NCBI RefSeq assembly: GCF_023273875.1
Contig: NZ_CP096882.1
Coordinates: 248,001-312,000 of the forward strand
Direction of reading: 5' to 3'
Source: Pseudarthrobacter sp. SSS035
GTDB lineage: Bacteria; Actinomycetota; Actinomycetes; Actinomycetales; Micrococcaceae
DNA length: 64,000 nt
The notes under the pieces were generated by a model, which searched no databases, was not told the origin of the DNA, and saw only the letters and a program-made list of their open reading frames with translations. This document shows positions 11,519 through 20,394 of this stretch, in pieces (position 1 is the first letter of the stretch; every line of letters begins with the position of its first letter). The translations under genes and the position numbers were made by a program.

Positions 11519-12958
11519 TTAGGCTGCGTAGTCCCGCACGCCGGCGAGCTCGCTTTCCAGCGCGAGCAGCTGGCGTTCGACGGCGGCGGGTGCAGTGCCG
11601 CCCTGTGAGTTGCGGCTGTTGAGCGACCCTTCCGTGGACAGGACCGTGCGGACCTCCGGTGTCAGGTGCTCCGAGATGGCGGCGTATTCCTCATCCGTCA
11701 GGTCCCACAGCTCCACGTCGCGGCTTTCGGCCTGCTTCACCGCTGCTCCGGAGAGCTCGTGCGCCTCGCGGAACGGAACGCCCTGGCGGACCAGCCACTC
11801 GGCAATGTCCGTGGCCAGCGCGAAGCCCTGCGGTGCCAGCGACTCCATCCGTTCCGTATTGAACTTCAGCGTCGCGATCATGCCCGAGACAGCCGGAAGC
11901 AGCAGCTCCAGGGTATCGGCGGCGTCGAAGACCGGTTCCTTGTCCTCCTGCAGGTCGCGGTTGTACGCGAGCGGCAGTCCCTTGAGCGTGGCCAGCAGCC
12001 CGGTCAGGTTGCCGATCAGGCGCCCTGCCTTGCCACGGGCCAGTTCGGCGACGTCGGGGTTCTTCTTCTGCGGCATGATCGAGGAACCGGTGGAGTAGGA
12101 ATCGTGCAGGGTCACAAAGGAGAACTCCTTGGTGGCCCAGAGAATGACTTCCTCCGACACGCGGGACAGGTCCACGCCGATCATGGCCGTAACCCACGCA
12201 AACTCCGCGAAGACGTCGCGCGATGCGGTGCCGTCAATAGAGTTGTGCGTGGCGGAGAAGAAGCCCAGGTCCGCCGCGACGGCCTCCGGGTCCAGGCCCA
12301 GCGACGAGCCGGCGAGGGCACCCGAACCGTAAGGCGAAACCCCCGCGCGTTTGTCCCAGTCCTGGAGCCGCTGCACATCGCGCAGCAGCGCCCAGGCATG
12401 GGCCAGCAGGTGGTGGCTGAGCAGGATGGGCTGGGCATGCTGCAGGTGAGTACGGCCTGGCATGGCCACACCCTGGTGGGCCTTGGCCTGCCCCACCAGC
12501 GCCTCGATGGTTGCCAGCACGCCGCGCGCGATGATCCGGGCATGGTCACGCAGGAACATGCGGCCCAGCGTGGCCACCTGGTCGTTGCGGGACCGTCCGG
12601 CGCGGAGCTTGCCGCCCAGCTGGGTGCCGGCGCGTTCGATCAGGCCGCGTTCCAGTGACCCGTGCACGTCCTCATCGGATTCCGCCGGCAAGTACGCGCC
12701 TGAGGCAACATCGTCATCCAGGCGGCCCAGGGCGTCCAGCATGCCGCCGAGTTCGGCGTCGTCCAGCAGCCCGGCCTTGTGCAGCACGCGGGCGTGCGCT
12801 TTGGAGCCGGCGATGTCGTAGCGGGCCAGCCGCCAGTCAAAGTGCGTGGACTTGCTCAGGGCTGCGAGGGCATCCGCGGGGCCGCCGGCGAACCGGCCGC
12901 CCCACAGTGCGCCGGTGTTCGTCGCGTCGGATTTCGGGGTTTCGACAGGCTCAACCAC
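11519..12958 (-). CDS. argH: Argininosuccinate lyase
   Basis: Last enzyme of arginine synthesis; it splits argininosuccinate into arginine and fumarate. The 479-residue product has GALWGGRFAGG at the N-terminus, ESDEDVHGSLERGL, the SRNDQVAT segment, the HLQHAQP region with the general-base histidine, and the superfamily signature GSSIMPQKKNP. The open frame continues upstream through argG in another frame. I place the start at the GTG at 12958, six nt past the argG stop, with AGGAAAG about 9 nt before it. The first residues (VVEPVETP) come from a short repeat that may have been recruited into the gene. Last gene of the arg operon. Confidence 0.95.
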   Translation of the reverse strand: MVEPVETPKSDATNTGALWGGRFAGGPADALAALSKSTHFDWRLARYDIAGSKAHARVLHKAGLLDDAELGGMLDALGRLDDDVASGAYLPAESDEDVHGSLERGLIERAGTQLGGKLRAGRSRNDQVATLGRMFLRDHARIIARGVLATIEALVGQAKAHQGVAMPGRTHLQHAQPILLSHHLLAHAWALLRDVQRLQDWDKRAGVSPYGSGALAGSSLGLDPEAVAADLGFFSATHNSIDGTASRDVFAEFAWVTAMIGVDLSRVSEEVILWATKEFSFVTLHDSYSTGSSIMPQKKNPDVAELARGKAGRLIGNLTGLLATLKGLPLAYNRDLQEDKEPVFDAADTLELLLPAVSGMIATLKFNTERMESLAPQGFALATDIAEWLVRQGVPFREAHELSGAAVKQAESRDVELWDLTDEEYAAISEHLTPEVRTVLSTEGSLNSRNSQGGTAPAAVERQLLALESELAGVRDYAA

Positions 12959-12960
12959 CG
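12938..12960. repeat. Short dispersed repeat (VVEPVET-type) inside the argH start region
   Basis: The plus strand carries GGTTTCGACAGGCTCAACC followed by ACCG. From general familiarity this motif is scattered through Micrococcales genomes, often between genes. Here it spans the argH start codon and encodes VVEPVETP. A diverged relative occurs at 17099-17122 inside the argD N-terminus (encoding PVGDLVETK). The repeat identity is from memory and was not searched. Confidence 0.5.
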
Positions 12961-12963
12961 ATG

Positions 12964-14169
12964 TTACTTTCCTGCGACGCGGATATCGCGGCCTGAGGCA
13001 ACCTTGGCGGACATGCCCCACAGCTCGATGAAGCCGCGCGCCATGGACTGGTCGAAAGTGTCGCCGGTGTCGTAGGTGGCGAGGTCGAAGTCGTAGAGCG
13101 AGGTCTCGGAGCGGCGGCCGTTGACGATCGCCTGTCCACCGTGCAGGACCATGCGGATGTCGCCGGTGACGTGCTTTTGGGTGTCTTCGATGAACGCGTC
13201 CAGGGAGCGCTTGAGCGGTGAGAACCACTGGCCGTCGTACACCAGTTCGGCCCAGCGCTGGCCAACAGTGGCCTTGAAGCGGGCCTGCTCGCGCTCGACG
13301 GTGATGTCCTCGAGGTGCTTGTGCGCGGTGATCAGCGCCATGGCACCGGGGGCTTCGTAGATTTCGCGGGACTTGATGCCCACGAGGCGGTCCTCGACGA
13401 CGTCGATCCGGCCCACACCCTGCGCGCCGGCACGGCGGTTCAGTTCCTTGATGGCCTGCAGCGGGGTGACCCGGACGCCGTCGATCGCTACCGGCACGCC
13501 GGCTTCGAAGGAAATGGTGACCTCATCCGGGGCCGGCGGGAACTCCGGCGTCGCGGTGTAGTCGTAGATGTCCTTGGTGGGTGCGTTCCAGATGTCCTCG
13601 AGGTAGCCGGTTTCGACGGCGCGTCCCCAGACGTTCTGGTCGATCGAGTACGGGTTCTTCTTGGTGGTCTCGATCGGCAGTCCCTTTTCCTCGGCGAAGG
13701 CGATGGCCTTGTCGCGGGTGAGGGCGAGGTCGCGAACCGGTGCGATGCACTTCAGGTCCGGGCCGAGGGTCTGGATGCCCACCTCAAAGCGGACCTGGTC
13801 GTTGCCCTTGCCGGTGCAGCCGTGGGCCACGGTGGTGGCGCCGAATTCACGGGCGGCCTTGACCAGGTGCTTGACGATGACCGGCCGGGAGATGGCCGAA
13901 ACCAGCGGGTAGTGGCCCTGGTAGAGGGCGTTGGCCTTCAGCGTGGGCATGCAGTATTCGTTGGCGAACTCGTCGGACGCGTCGGCCACGTAGGCTTCGA
14001 CTGCGCCGCAGCCGAGGGCGCGCTGGCGGATGGTCTCCAGCGACTCGCCGCCCTGTCCGACGTCGACCGCCACGGCAATGACCTCGGCACCGGTGGCTTC
14101 ACCGATCCAGCCGATGGCTACGGAAGTATCGAGGCCACCGGAGTAGGCCAGAACAATGCGCTCAGTCAC
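12964..14169 (-). CDS. argG: Argininosuccinate synthase
   Basis: ATP-dependent enzyme that joins citrulline and aspartate to argininosuccinate. The 401-residue product has the PP-loop AYSGGLDTS (8-16), the GCTGKGNDQVRFE citrulline/aspartate-binding segment, and the NPYSIDQNVWGR block, all typical. Length is normal. The gene lies between argR and argH on the same strand; about 107 nt separate it from argR, including a small hairpin (14246-14273), so it may also have its own expression control. Confidence 0.97.
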   Translation of the reverse strand: MTERIVLAYSGGLDTSVAIGWIGEATGAEVIAVAVDVGQGGESLETIRQRALGCGAVEAYVADASDEFANEYCMPTLKANALYQGHYPLVSAISRPVIVKHLVKAAREFGATTVAHGCTGKGNDQVRFEVGIQTLGPDLKCIAPVRDLALTRDKAIAFAEEKGLPIETTKKNPYSIDQNVWGRAVETGYLEDIWNAPTKDIYDYTATPEFPPAPDEVTISFEAGVPVAIDGVRVTPLQAIKELNRRAGAQGVGRIDVVEDRLVGIKSREIYEAPGAMALITAHKHLEDITVEREQARFKATVGQRWAELVYDGQWFSPLKRSLDAFIEDTQKHVTGDIRMVLHGGQAIVNGRRSETSLYDFDLATYDTGDTFDQSMARGFIELWGMSAKVASGRDIRVAGK

Positions 14170-14245
14170 GAAAATGCTCCTAATTGGGGTTGTAGATGTT
14201 GATCGGGGAAATTCTTCAGGGAAAAACGTTCTGGGGAAAGCCTGT

Positions 14246-14273
14246 CACACCGGGAGGGTGTTCGGGCGGTGTG
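14246..14273 (-). terminator. Small hairpin between argR and argG
   Basis: CACACCG (14246-14252) pairs with CGGTGTG (14267-14273), a 7-bp stem just past the argR stop on the minus strand. It has no U-run. It could attenuate read-through from argR into argGH, but the stem is short and the call is tentative. Confidence 0.3.
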
Positions 14274-14276
14274 GGC

Positions 14277-14813
14277 CTACTGGCCGCCGCCGGCTTCCTC
14301 GGCGAGCTGCAGGAACCGGACCGCGAGGTCCTGCCCGCCCTGCGGATCCCGGGAAACCAGCAGCACGGTGTCGTCACCGGCAATGGTCCCCAGGATGGAG
14401 GGCATCACCGAGTGGTCAATGGCCAGGGCCAGGAAGTTGGCCGCACCGGGCGGGGTCCGGAGCACGGCGATGTTGGCCGAGGCTTCCGCCGTGACCAGGA
14501 GTTCACTGCACAGCCGGGCAAGCCGGGCATCCAGGATCTCCTGGCTGACCCCGCTCTTGGCCGCACGTTCGCCGCCCTCGCCGGGGACGGCGTAAACCAG
14601 CACGCCTTCCTTGCCGCGGACCCGGACGGCGCCGAGTTCCACGAGGTCCCGGGACAGCGTGGCCTGGGTGACCTGGACGCCGTCGTCCGCCAGCAAAGCG
14701 GCCAGCTCCGCCTGGGAGCGCACCGATTCACCCGTCAGGATCGCGGTGATGCGCGCCTGGCGGGCTGTTTTGGTGGCCGGGCTGGAGCCCGGCGATGCCG
14801 GCGGGACGGACAC
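14277..14813 (-). CDS. argR: Arginine repressor
   Basis: Hexameric transcription factor that binds ARG boxes when arginine is present. The 178-residue protein has an N-terminal winged helix (ARQARITAIL..SQAELAALLADDGVQVTQATLSRDLVELGAVRV, in which SRDL is highly conserved), a linker, and the C-terminal arginine-binding/hexamer domain with GTIAGDDTVLLVSRDP, where the Asp pair binds arginine. The start is GTG at 14813 and overlaps the argF stop codon by one base (TAGTG). It lies inside the operon it is expected to control; ARG-box-like sites precede argC (20395-20429). Confidence 0.95.
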   Translation of the reverse strand: MSVPPASPGSSPATKTARQARITAILTGESVRSQAELAALLADDGVQVTQATLSRDLVELGAVRVRGKEGVLVYAVPGEGGERAAKSGVSQEILDARLARLCSELLVTAEASANIAVLRTPPGAANFLALAIDHSVMPSILGTIAGDDTVLLVSRDPQGGQDLAVRFLQLAEEAGGGQ

Positions 14814-15881
14814 TAGTTGCCAGCCTCCGGCGCCAGCCCATCAACCGGCGCCAGCCCATCAACCGGCGCCAGCCCGTCCACGGGGGCCAGGCCTTCGACG
14901 ACGGCGAGTCCGGACCGGTGCATCAGCCAGGCCATCAGTGCCTTCTGCGCGTGCAGCCGGTTCTCCGCTTCGTCCCAGACGATCGACTGCGGGCCGTCGA
15001 TGACGCCCGCCGAAATCTCGTAGCCGCGGTAGGCGGGCAGGCAGTGAAGCACGACGGCGTCATCCGCCGCGTGTGCCATGGCCGCCTCATCCACGGAGTA
15101 CTCCCGGAACAGCTGCAGCCGGGCTTCCTTTTCGGCTTCCTGGCCCATGGAGACCCAGGTGTCCGTGGCCACAACGTCGGCGCCCTTGAGGGCAACGGCG
15201 GCGTCGGTGGTGACCAGTACGGAACCGCCGGTCTGGGCGGCGCGCTCCTCCGCCGCGGCAACGATCTCTGCTGCCGGGAGGTAGCCTTCCGGGCCGGCGA
15301 TGCGGACGTGCATCCCGGCGGTGACGCCGGCCAGCAGGTAGGAGTTGGCCATGTTGTTGGCGGCGTCGCCCAGGTAGCTCATGGTGAGGCCCTTGAGCTC
15401 GCCTTTGTGTTCCTTCACCGCGAGCAGGTCCGCCAGGAGCTGGCACGGGTGGTAGTCGTCGCACAAGGCGTTGATTACCGGCACCCTTGAGTTTTTCCGC
15501 CATGGCCACGAGGCCCGAGTGCGCGCCGGTGCGCCACACAATGGTGGAGACCATACGCTCAAGAACCTTGGCGGTGTCCTCAACAGACTCCTTGTGGCCG
15601 ATCTGCGCCTCGCCCGGGTTGATGATCAGCGCGTTGCCGCCCATGTCCGCGATGCCCGTGGCGAACGAAACGCGCGTCCGGGTGGAGGTCTTGTCGAAGA
15701 TGACGGCCACAGTCTTGCGGCCGTTCCCCTCCCCGGCGAAGGGCTGGACGCTGTACGGCGCTGCCTTCATGCGGACGGCCAGGTCCAGGACCTCGGCCTG
15801 CTCAGCGGGGCTGAGGTCCGTGTCCTTCAGGAAGTGGCGGGTGGTGCTGGCTGTGCCGGCGGAAGAATCTTCAGGGGTCAC
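14813..15881 (-). pseudogene. argF: Ornithine carbamoyltransferase, one-base frameshift in this sequence
   Basis: Converts ornithine and carbamoyl phosphate to citrulline. The N-terminal part (GTG at 15881) has the carbamoyl-phosphate motif STRTR; the C-terminal part has HPCQ, DTWVSMGQE and HCLPAYRG. The two halves lie in different frames. Reading is correct up to AMAE, and the C-terminal frame resumes at NSRVPVINAL; removing one A from the AAAAA run (plus-strand TTTTT at 15492-15496) restores a continuous protein of about 355 residues. Since every other arg gene is intact, a sequencing error is at least as likely as a real lesion. The start overlaps the argD stop (GTGA). The C-terminus ends in an unusual repeat GLAPVD. 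Confidence 0.88.
14827..14898. repeat. Four 18-bp tandem repeats encoding the ArgF C-terminal tail
   Basis: Units at 14827-14844 and 14845-14862 are identical (CCGGCGCCAGCCCATCAA); those at 14863-14880 and 14881-14898 are increasingly diverged. On the minus strand they encode repeated GLAPVD hexapeptides after the conserved end of ArgF. The period is a multiple of three, so copy-number change would keep the frame. Confidence 0.85.
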
Positions 15882-17173
15882 TGCGCGTCCTTAGCTGTCT
15901 GGAGGATTGCCGGGAGGGCGGCGAGGAAGGTGCCGGCCTGGTCCTTGGTAAGGACCAGCGGCGGGGCAAGCCGGATGGTGCGCGGGCCGGGGCTGTTGAC
16001 GATGAATCCGGCGTCCAGGCCCGCGATCACCACGGCGGGGGCGACGTCGGCGTCCAGGTCGAAGCCGATGAGCAGGCCAACGCCCCGGACTTCGGTGACG
16101 CCGTCGACGGCGGCGAGTCCGGTGCGGAGGTAGTCCCCCACAACTGCAACGTTTTCCAGGACCCGCTGGCTTTCGATCGCGTGCAGCGTGGCCAGCGCGG
16201 CCGCCGTCGCCACCGGGTTGCCGCCGAAGGTGGTGCCGTGCTGGCCCGCGGACAGGAGCGACGACGTCCGCTCACCGAACGTGAGAAGCGCACCGATGGG
16301 GAAGCCGCCGCCGAGGCCCTTCGCCAGCGTGATGGCGTCGGGAACGATGCCGGCGTCCTCCGTCGCGAGCCATTTGCCGGTCCGGCCAATTCCAGTCTGG
16401 ACCTCGTCCAGGATCAGCAGGGCGCCGGCCTTTGTGGTCGCTTCGCGGGCTGCCTTCAGGTAGCCAGGAGGCAGTGGCCGCACCCCGGCTTCGCCCTGGA
16501 TGGGCTCCAGGAAAACGGCGGCCACGGTTTCGTCGATGGCTGCTTCCAGGGCTGCGACGTCGCCGAACGGGATGTGGACCACGCCGCCGGGCAACGGCTC
16601 AAACGGTGCGCGGTAGGCTTCCTTGGCGGTCAGGGCCAGGGCACCCATGGTGCGACCGTGGAAGGCGCCCTCGAGGGCGATGATTTTGGTCCGTTTGCCC
16701 GTGGTGCCGTCCGGGCCGGCTCCGTTACGCCGGGCCAGCTTGAAGGCGGCTTCGTTGGCTTCGGTGCCGGAGTTTGTGAAGAACACTTTGGAGCCCGCCG
16801 GGGCGTGCGTCAGTGCCAGCAGCTTTTCGGCCAGTGCGATCTGCGTGGGGCTGGTGAAGAAATTGGAGACATGGCCCAGGGTGGCCAGCTGGCTCGAAAT
16901 CACGGATGTGACAAACGGGTGGGCGTGGCCCAGGGCGTTGACGGCGATACCGCCGAGCAGGTCCAGGTATTCCTTGCCGTCGGCGTCCCAGACCAGGCAG
17001 CCGGCACCACGGACCAGGACCCGCTGCGGGGTACCGAAGACGCCCATCAGGGACGTGGAGTACCGCGTAAGCCACTCAGCCCCGCTGCTGTGGCCCTTGG
17101 TTTCGACAAGGTCTCCCACCGGAGTCTTCTCGAGTGTGCTGGCCGCGTGGCTTCCTGTTTTTACCGCGTTCAT
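15878..17173 (-). CDS. argD: Acetylornithine aminotransferase
   Basis: PLP-dependent class III aminotransferase that makes N-acetylornithine from the semialdehyde, using glutamate. The 431-residue product shows NSGTEANEAAFKLAR, GAFHGRTMGAL, FLEPIQGEAG, LDEVQTGIGRTG and the PLP lysine in TLAKGLGGG (K285). The N-terminus is about 30 residues longer than usual before WLTRYSTSLMG and contains PVGDLVETK, which resembles the short repeat seen in argH. ATGA-type overlaps join it to argB upstream and argF downstream, so the genes are translationally coupled. Confidence 0.96.
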   Translation of the reverse strand: MNAVKTGSHAASTLEKTPVGDLVETKGHSSGAEWLTRYSTSLMGVFGTPQRVLVRGAGCLVWDADGKEYLDLLGGIAVNALGHAHPFVTSVISSQLATLGHVSNFFTSPTQIALAEKLLALTHAPAGSKVFFTNSGTEANEAAFKLARRNGAGPDGTTGKRTKIIALEGAFHGRTMGALALTAKEAYRAPFEPLPGGVVHIPFGDVAALEAAIDETVAAVFLEPIQGEAGVRPLPPGYLKAAREATTKAGALLILDEVQTGIGRTGKWLATEDAGIVPDAITLAKGLGGGFPIGALLTFGERTSSLLSAGQHGTTFGGNPVATAAALATLHAIESQRVLENVAVVGDYLRTGLAAVDGVTEVRGVGLLIGFDLDADVAPAVVIAGLDAGFIVNSPGPRTIRLAPPLVLTKDQAGTFLAALPAILQTAKDAQ

Positions 17174-18141
17174 GGGGTGGCTCCCTCTTTTTCGCTGTCT
17201 TCGTCGGGGACGACCTGCGTGCCGATGCCCGCCGTCGTGAATGTTTCCAGGAGCATCGAGTGCGGCAGGCGGCCGTCCACGATGTGCGCGCGTTCCACCC
17301 CGCCGTCAATGGCCTTGAGGCACGCTTCCATCTTGGGAATCATGCCCGATTCCAACGACGGCAGCAGCTGGCGCAGCTCCGAGGCCGTGAGGGACGAGAT
17401 GAGGGAGGACCGGTCCGGCCAGTTGGCGTACAGTCCTTCGACATCCGTGAGGATCACCAGCTTGGAGGCCCCCAACGCTTCGGCAAGGGCAGCCGCGGCG
17501 GTATCCGCGTTGACGTTCAGGACCTGGCCGGTGGTCTGGACCTCTCCGGCTGCCGTCTCGAGGCCGTCGGACTCGATTTCCGGTGCCACGGTGGAGATGA
17601 CCGGGATGCGGCCGGCGGCCAGGATGTCCAGGATGCCCTCGGGGTTCACGCCGACAACTTCGCCCACCAGGCCGAGGTCCACTTCCTCGCCGTCAATGAC
17701 GGTGCCGGTCCGGACGGCACGGAGCAGGCCGCCGTCTTCACCGGACATGCCCACGGCATACGGGCCATGGGAGTTGATCAGGCCCACCAGTTCGCGGCCC
17801 ACCTGGCCGGTGAGGACCATCCGGACCACGTCCATGGCTTCGGGGGTGGTGACGCGGAGTCCGCCTTTAAACTCGGACTCGATACCCAGCCGCGCCAGCA
17901 TGGAGTTGATCTGCGGACCGCCGCCGTGGACCACCACGGGATGGATGCCCACATGGTGCAGGAACACCACGTCCTCGGCGAAGGCACGGCGCAGTTCCTC
18001 GTTGACCATGGCGTTGCCGCCGTATTTGATCACCATGGTGGTGCCGGCGAACCGCTGGATCCAGGGCAGCGCCTCGATCAGCGTGCCGGCTTTGCTTTGG
18101 GCATCACTCATGGACGTCGTTTCACGGGTCTGGGTGTTCAT
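17170..18141 (-). CDS. argB: Acetylglutamate kinase
   Basis: Phosphorylates N-acetylglutamate, usually the arginine-feedback step. The 323-residue product has the amino-acid-kinase motifs VIKYGGNAM, VVVHGGGPQI, VNADTAAAALA and LTDVEGLY. The N-terminal segment before EALPWIQRF suits the arginine-sensitive type, though this is inference. A second in-frame ATG ten codons in (MSDAQSK) is an alternative start. Overlaps argD by four nt; about 43 nt downstream of argJ. Confidence 0.96.
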   Translation of the reverse strand: MNTQTRETTSMSDAQSKAGTLIEALPWIQRFAGTTMVIKYGGNAMVNEELRRAFAEDVVFLHHVGIHPVVVHGGGPQINSMLARLGIESEFKGGLRVTTPEAMDVVRMVLTGQVGRELVGLINSHGPYAVGMSGEDGGLLRAVRTGTVIDGEEVDLGLVGEVVGVNPEGILDILAAGRIPVISTVAPEIESDGLETAAGEVQTTGQVLNVNADTAAAALAEALGASKLVILTDVEGLYANWPDRSSLISSLTASELRQLLPSLESGMIPKMEACLKAIDGGVERAHIVDGRLPHSMLLETFTTAGIGTQVVPDEDSEKEGATP

Positions 18142-18184
18142 GCGTGCAGTATCTCCAGGGTTGCTGGTTGATCAGCGCGAGGAT

Positions 18185-19351
18185 CTAGCTTGAGTAGGCG
18201 CTGTTCTCGTGGACGTAGTCGTGGGTGAGGTCGTTGGTCCAGATGGTGGCTTCGGCGTCACCGGACTGCAGGTCAATTTCCACCAGGACTTCGCGGGGTT
18301 CGAGGTCCACCAGGTTGCGGTCGTCGCCGATGCTGCCGTTGCGGCAGATCTGGATGCCGTTGATGGCCACGTTCAGCTGGTCCGGTTCGAACACGGCGTC
18401 CGTGGTGCCCACGGCGGACAGCACGCGGCCCCAGTTGGGGTCCTTGCCGAAGATGGCTGCCTTGAACAGGTTGGACCGGGCCACGGAGCGGCTGACCGTT
18501 TCGGCGTCCCGCTCGCTGGCCGCATTGAACGTGCGGATGGCTATATCGTGGCTGGCGCCTTCGGCGTCCCCGATCAGCTTGCGCGCCAGTTCGGCGCACA
18601 CCTTGGTGAGCCCGGCACCAAAGGCTTCGGCGGACGGGACGGCACCGGACGCGCCGGAGGCCAGCAGCACTACGGTGTCATTGGTGGACATGCAGCCGTC
18701 CGAGTCCGCCCGGTCGAAGGTGACGCGCGTGGCGTCGCGGAGGACGACGTCGAGCATTTCCGCTTCGACGTCGGCGTCGGTGGTGAGGACCACCAGCATG
18801 GTGGCCAGGCCGGGTGCCAGCATGCCGGCGCCCTTGGCGATGCCGCCGATGGTGAACTCCTGGCCGTCGGCGTCCGTGCCGATGAACAGTGCGGACTTGG
18901 GCACCGAGTCTGTGGTCATGATGGCGGTGGCCGCATCCGGACCGCCGTCCGTGCTGAGCGCTGCCGAGGCAGCCTCGACGCCCGGGAGGATCTTGTCCAT
19001 GGGCAGCTGCTCGCCGATCAGGCCGGTGGAACAGACAAACACGTCCGTCGCCGAGATGCCCAGGACAGCAGCCACTTTTTCGGCCGTGCTGTGGGTGTTC
19101 TGGAACCCCTGGGGACCGGTGCAGGCGTTGGCACCGCCGGAGTTAAGGACCACTGCATCCACGCGGCCGTCCGAGACCACCTGTCGGGACCAGTGGACGG
19201 GGGCCGCGGCCACCCGGTTGCTGGTGAAGACGGCGGCCGCCGCCTTGGACGGGCCATCGTTGACCACCAGGGCGAAGTCCGGCTTGCCGGACGTCTTCAG
19301 GCCGGCGGTGACGCCTGCGGCGCGGAATCCCAGGGGGGCGGTAACGGTCAC
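18185..19351 (-). CDS. argJ: Glutamate N-acetyltransferase / ornithine acetyltransferase
   Basis: Ornithine acetyltransferase-type enzyme that recycles the acetyl group from acetylornithine to glutamate. The 388-residue precursor is self-processed into two chains at the conserved site in KGAGMLAPGLATML; Thr184 becomes the new N-terminal nucleophile. Other family segments: NSGGANACTG, STGLIGEQLP, SDGCMSTNDTV and KDPNWGR. Whether it is mono- or bifunctional cannot be told from sequence, but no argE or separate argA is seen in the window. Start overlaps the argC stop. Confidence 0.96.
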   Translation of the reverse strand: MTVTAPLGFRAAGVTAGLKTSGKPDFALVVNDGPSKAAAAVFTSNRVAAAPVHWSRQVVSDGRVDAVVLNSGGANACTGPQGFQNTHSTAEKVAAVLGISATDVFVCSTGLIGEQLPMDKILPGVEAASAALSTDGGPDAATAIMTTDSVPKSALFIGTDADGQEFTIGGIAKGAGMLAPGLATMLVVLTTDADVEAEMLDVVLRDATRVTFDRADSDGCMSTNDTVVLLASGASGAVPSAEAFGAGLTKVCAELARKLIGDAEGASHDIAIRTFNAASERDAETVSRSVARSNLFKAAIFGKDPNWGRVLSAVGTTDAVFEPDQLNVAINGIQICRNGSIGDDRNLVDLEPREVLVEIDLQSGDAEATIWTNDLTHDYVHENSAYSS

Positions 19352-20379
19352 GGTGCAACTCCCTGCAGGTTGAGGCCGGCGGTTTCCGGCAGGCCTAGGG
19401 CAATGTTCATGGACTGCACGGCGCCGCCGGCAGTCCCCTTGGTGAGGTTATCAATGACGCACGTCACAATCACGCGGCCTGTGTGTTCATCCAATGCCAG
19501 CTGCATGGCCGCGTGGTTGGAGCCCTGGACGGACTTGGTGGCGGGCCACTGCCCTTCCGGCAGCAGGTGGACAAACGGCTCGTCGTCGTAGGCATCAGCC
19601 CACGCCTGGCGGAGGTCCGCCGCCGTGGTGCCGGGCTTGACCTTCGCGGTGGCGGTGGTGAGGATGCCGCGGCTCATCGGCGCGAGCGTCGGGGTGAAGG
19701 ACACCGTGACACTCTCGCCGGCAGCATTGGAGAGGCCCTGTTCAATCTCGGGGGTGTGGCGGTGGCCGCCGCCCACGCCGTAGGGGCTCATGGAGCCCAT
19801 CACCTCGGAACCGATGAGGTTCACCTTCGCGGCCTTGCCCGCACCCGAGGTGCCGGAGGCGGAAACGATCACGACGTCGTCGGGCTGGAGCAGCTTGGCG
19901 GCGAACCCTGGCGTCAGCGCCAGGAGTGCCGACGTCGGGTAGCAGCCCGGGACGGCGATCCGCGCGGCGCCCTTGAGGACTTCGCGCTGGCCTGGGAGCT
20001 CCGGCAAGCCGTAGGGCCATGTGCCCGCATGGGCCGAGCCGTAGAACTTTTCCCACGCGGCTGGATCCTCGAGGCGGTGGTCTGCGCCGGCGTCGATCAC
20101 TACGGTGCCCTCCGGAAGCTGTGCCGCGATCTCGGCGGAAGCACCGTGCGGAAGTGCCAGGAACACCACATCGTGCCCGGAGAGATTCTCCACGGTGGTG
20201 TCTTCCAGGATGCGGCTGGCCAGTCCGTGCAGGTGCGGCTGCAGCTCGCCAAGGCGGGAGCCCGCGTTGCTGTGCGCGGTTATGGCACCGATGGTCACGT
20301 CCGGGTGCGCCGCCAAAAGGCGCAGGACTTCTCCCCCGGCGTAGCCGCTGGCTCCGGAGACGGCAACAGAAATAGTCAT
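19348..20379 (-). CDS. argC: N-acetyl-gamma-glutamyl-phosphate reductase
   Basis: NADPH-dependent reduction of acetylglutamyl phosphate to the semialdehyde. The 343-residue product begins with the Rossmann motif VAVSGASGYAGGE and has the catalytic cysteine in VPGCYPTSALLAL (C146) and HRHTPEIEQ. The open frame extends upstream, but homology starts at the ATG at 20379. First gene of the arginine operon argCJBDFRGH; two ARG-box-like sites lie just upstream. Confidence 0.96.
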   Translation of the reverse strand: MTISVAVSGASGYAGGEVLRLLAAHPDVTIGAITAHSNAGSRLGELQPHLHGLASRILEDTTVENLSGHDVVFLALPHGASAEIAAQLPEGTVVIDAGADHRLEDPAAWEKFYGSAHAGTWPYGLPELPGQREVLKGAARIAVPGCYPTSALLALTPGFAAKLLQPDDVVIVSASGTSGAGKAAKVNLIGSEVMGSMSPYGVGGGHRHTPEIEQGLSNAAGESVTVSFTPTLAPMSRGILTTATAKVKPGTTAADLRQAWADAYDDEPFVHLLPEGQWPATKSVQGSNHAAMQLALDEHTGRVIVTCVIDNLTKGTAGGAVQSMNIALGLPETAGLNLQGVAP

Positions 20380-20394
20380 GCCGTGAATCTTACA

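Noticed and set aside
14813..15881. Two separate genes in the argF region
   Set aside because: Both halves belong to one ornithine carbamoyltransferase, and deletion of one A in an A5 run joins them exactly.
16181..18193. Plus-strand open frame of 670 codons
   Set aside because: It lies wholly opposite argD and argB, both with clear motifs and overlapping start/stop codons. High GC makes such antisense frames common. Its translation shows no known domain.
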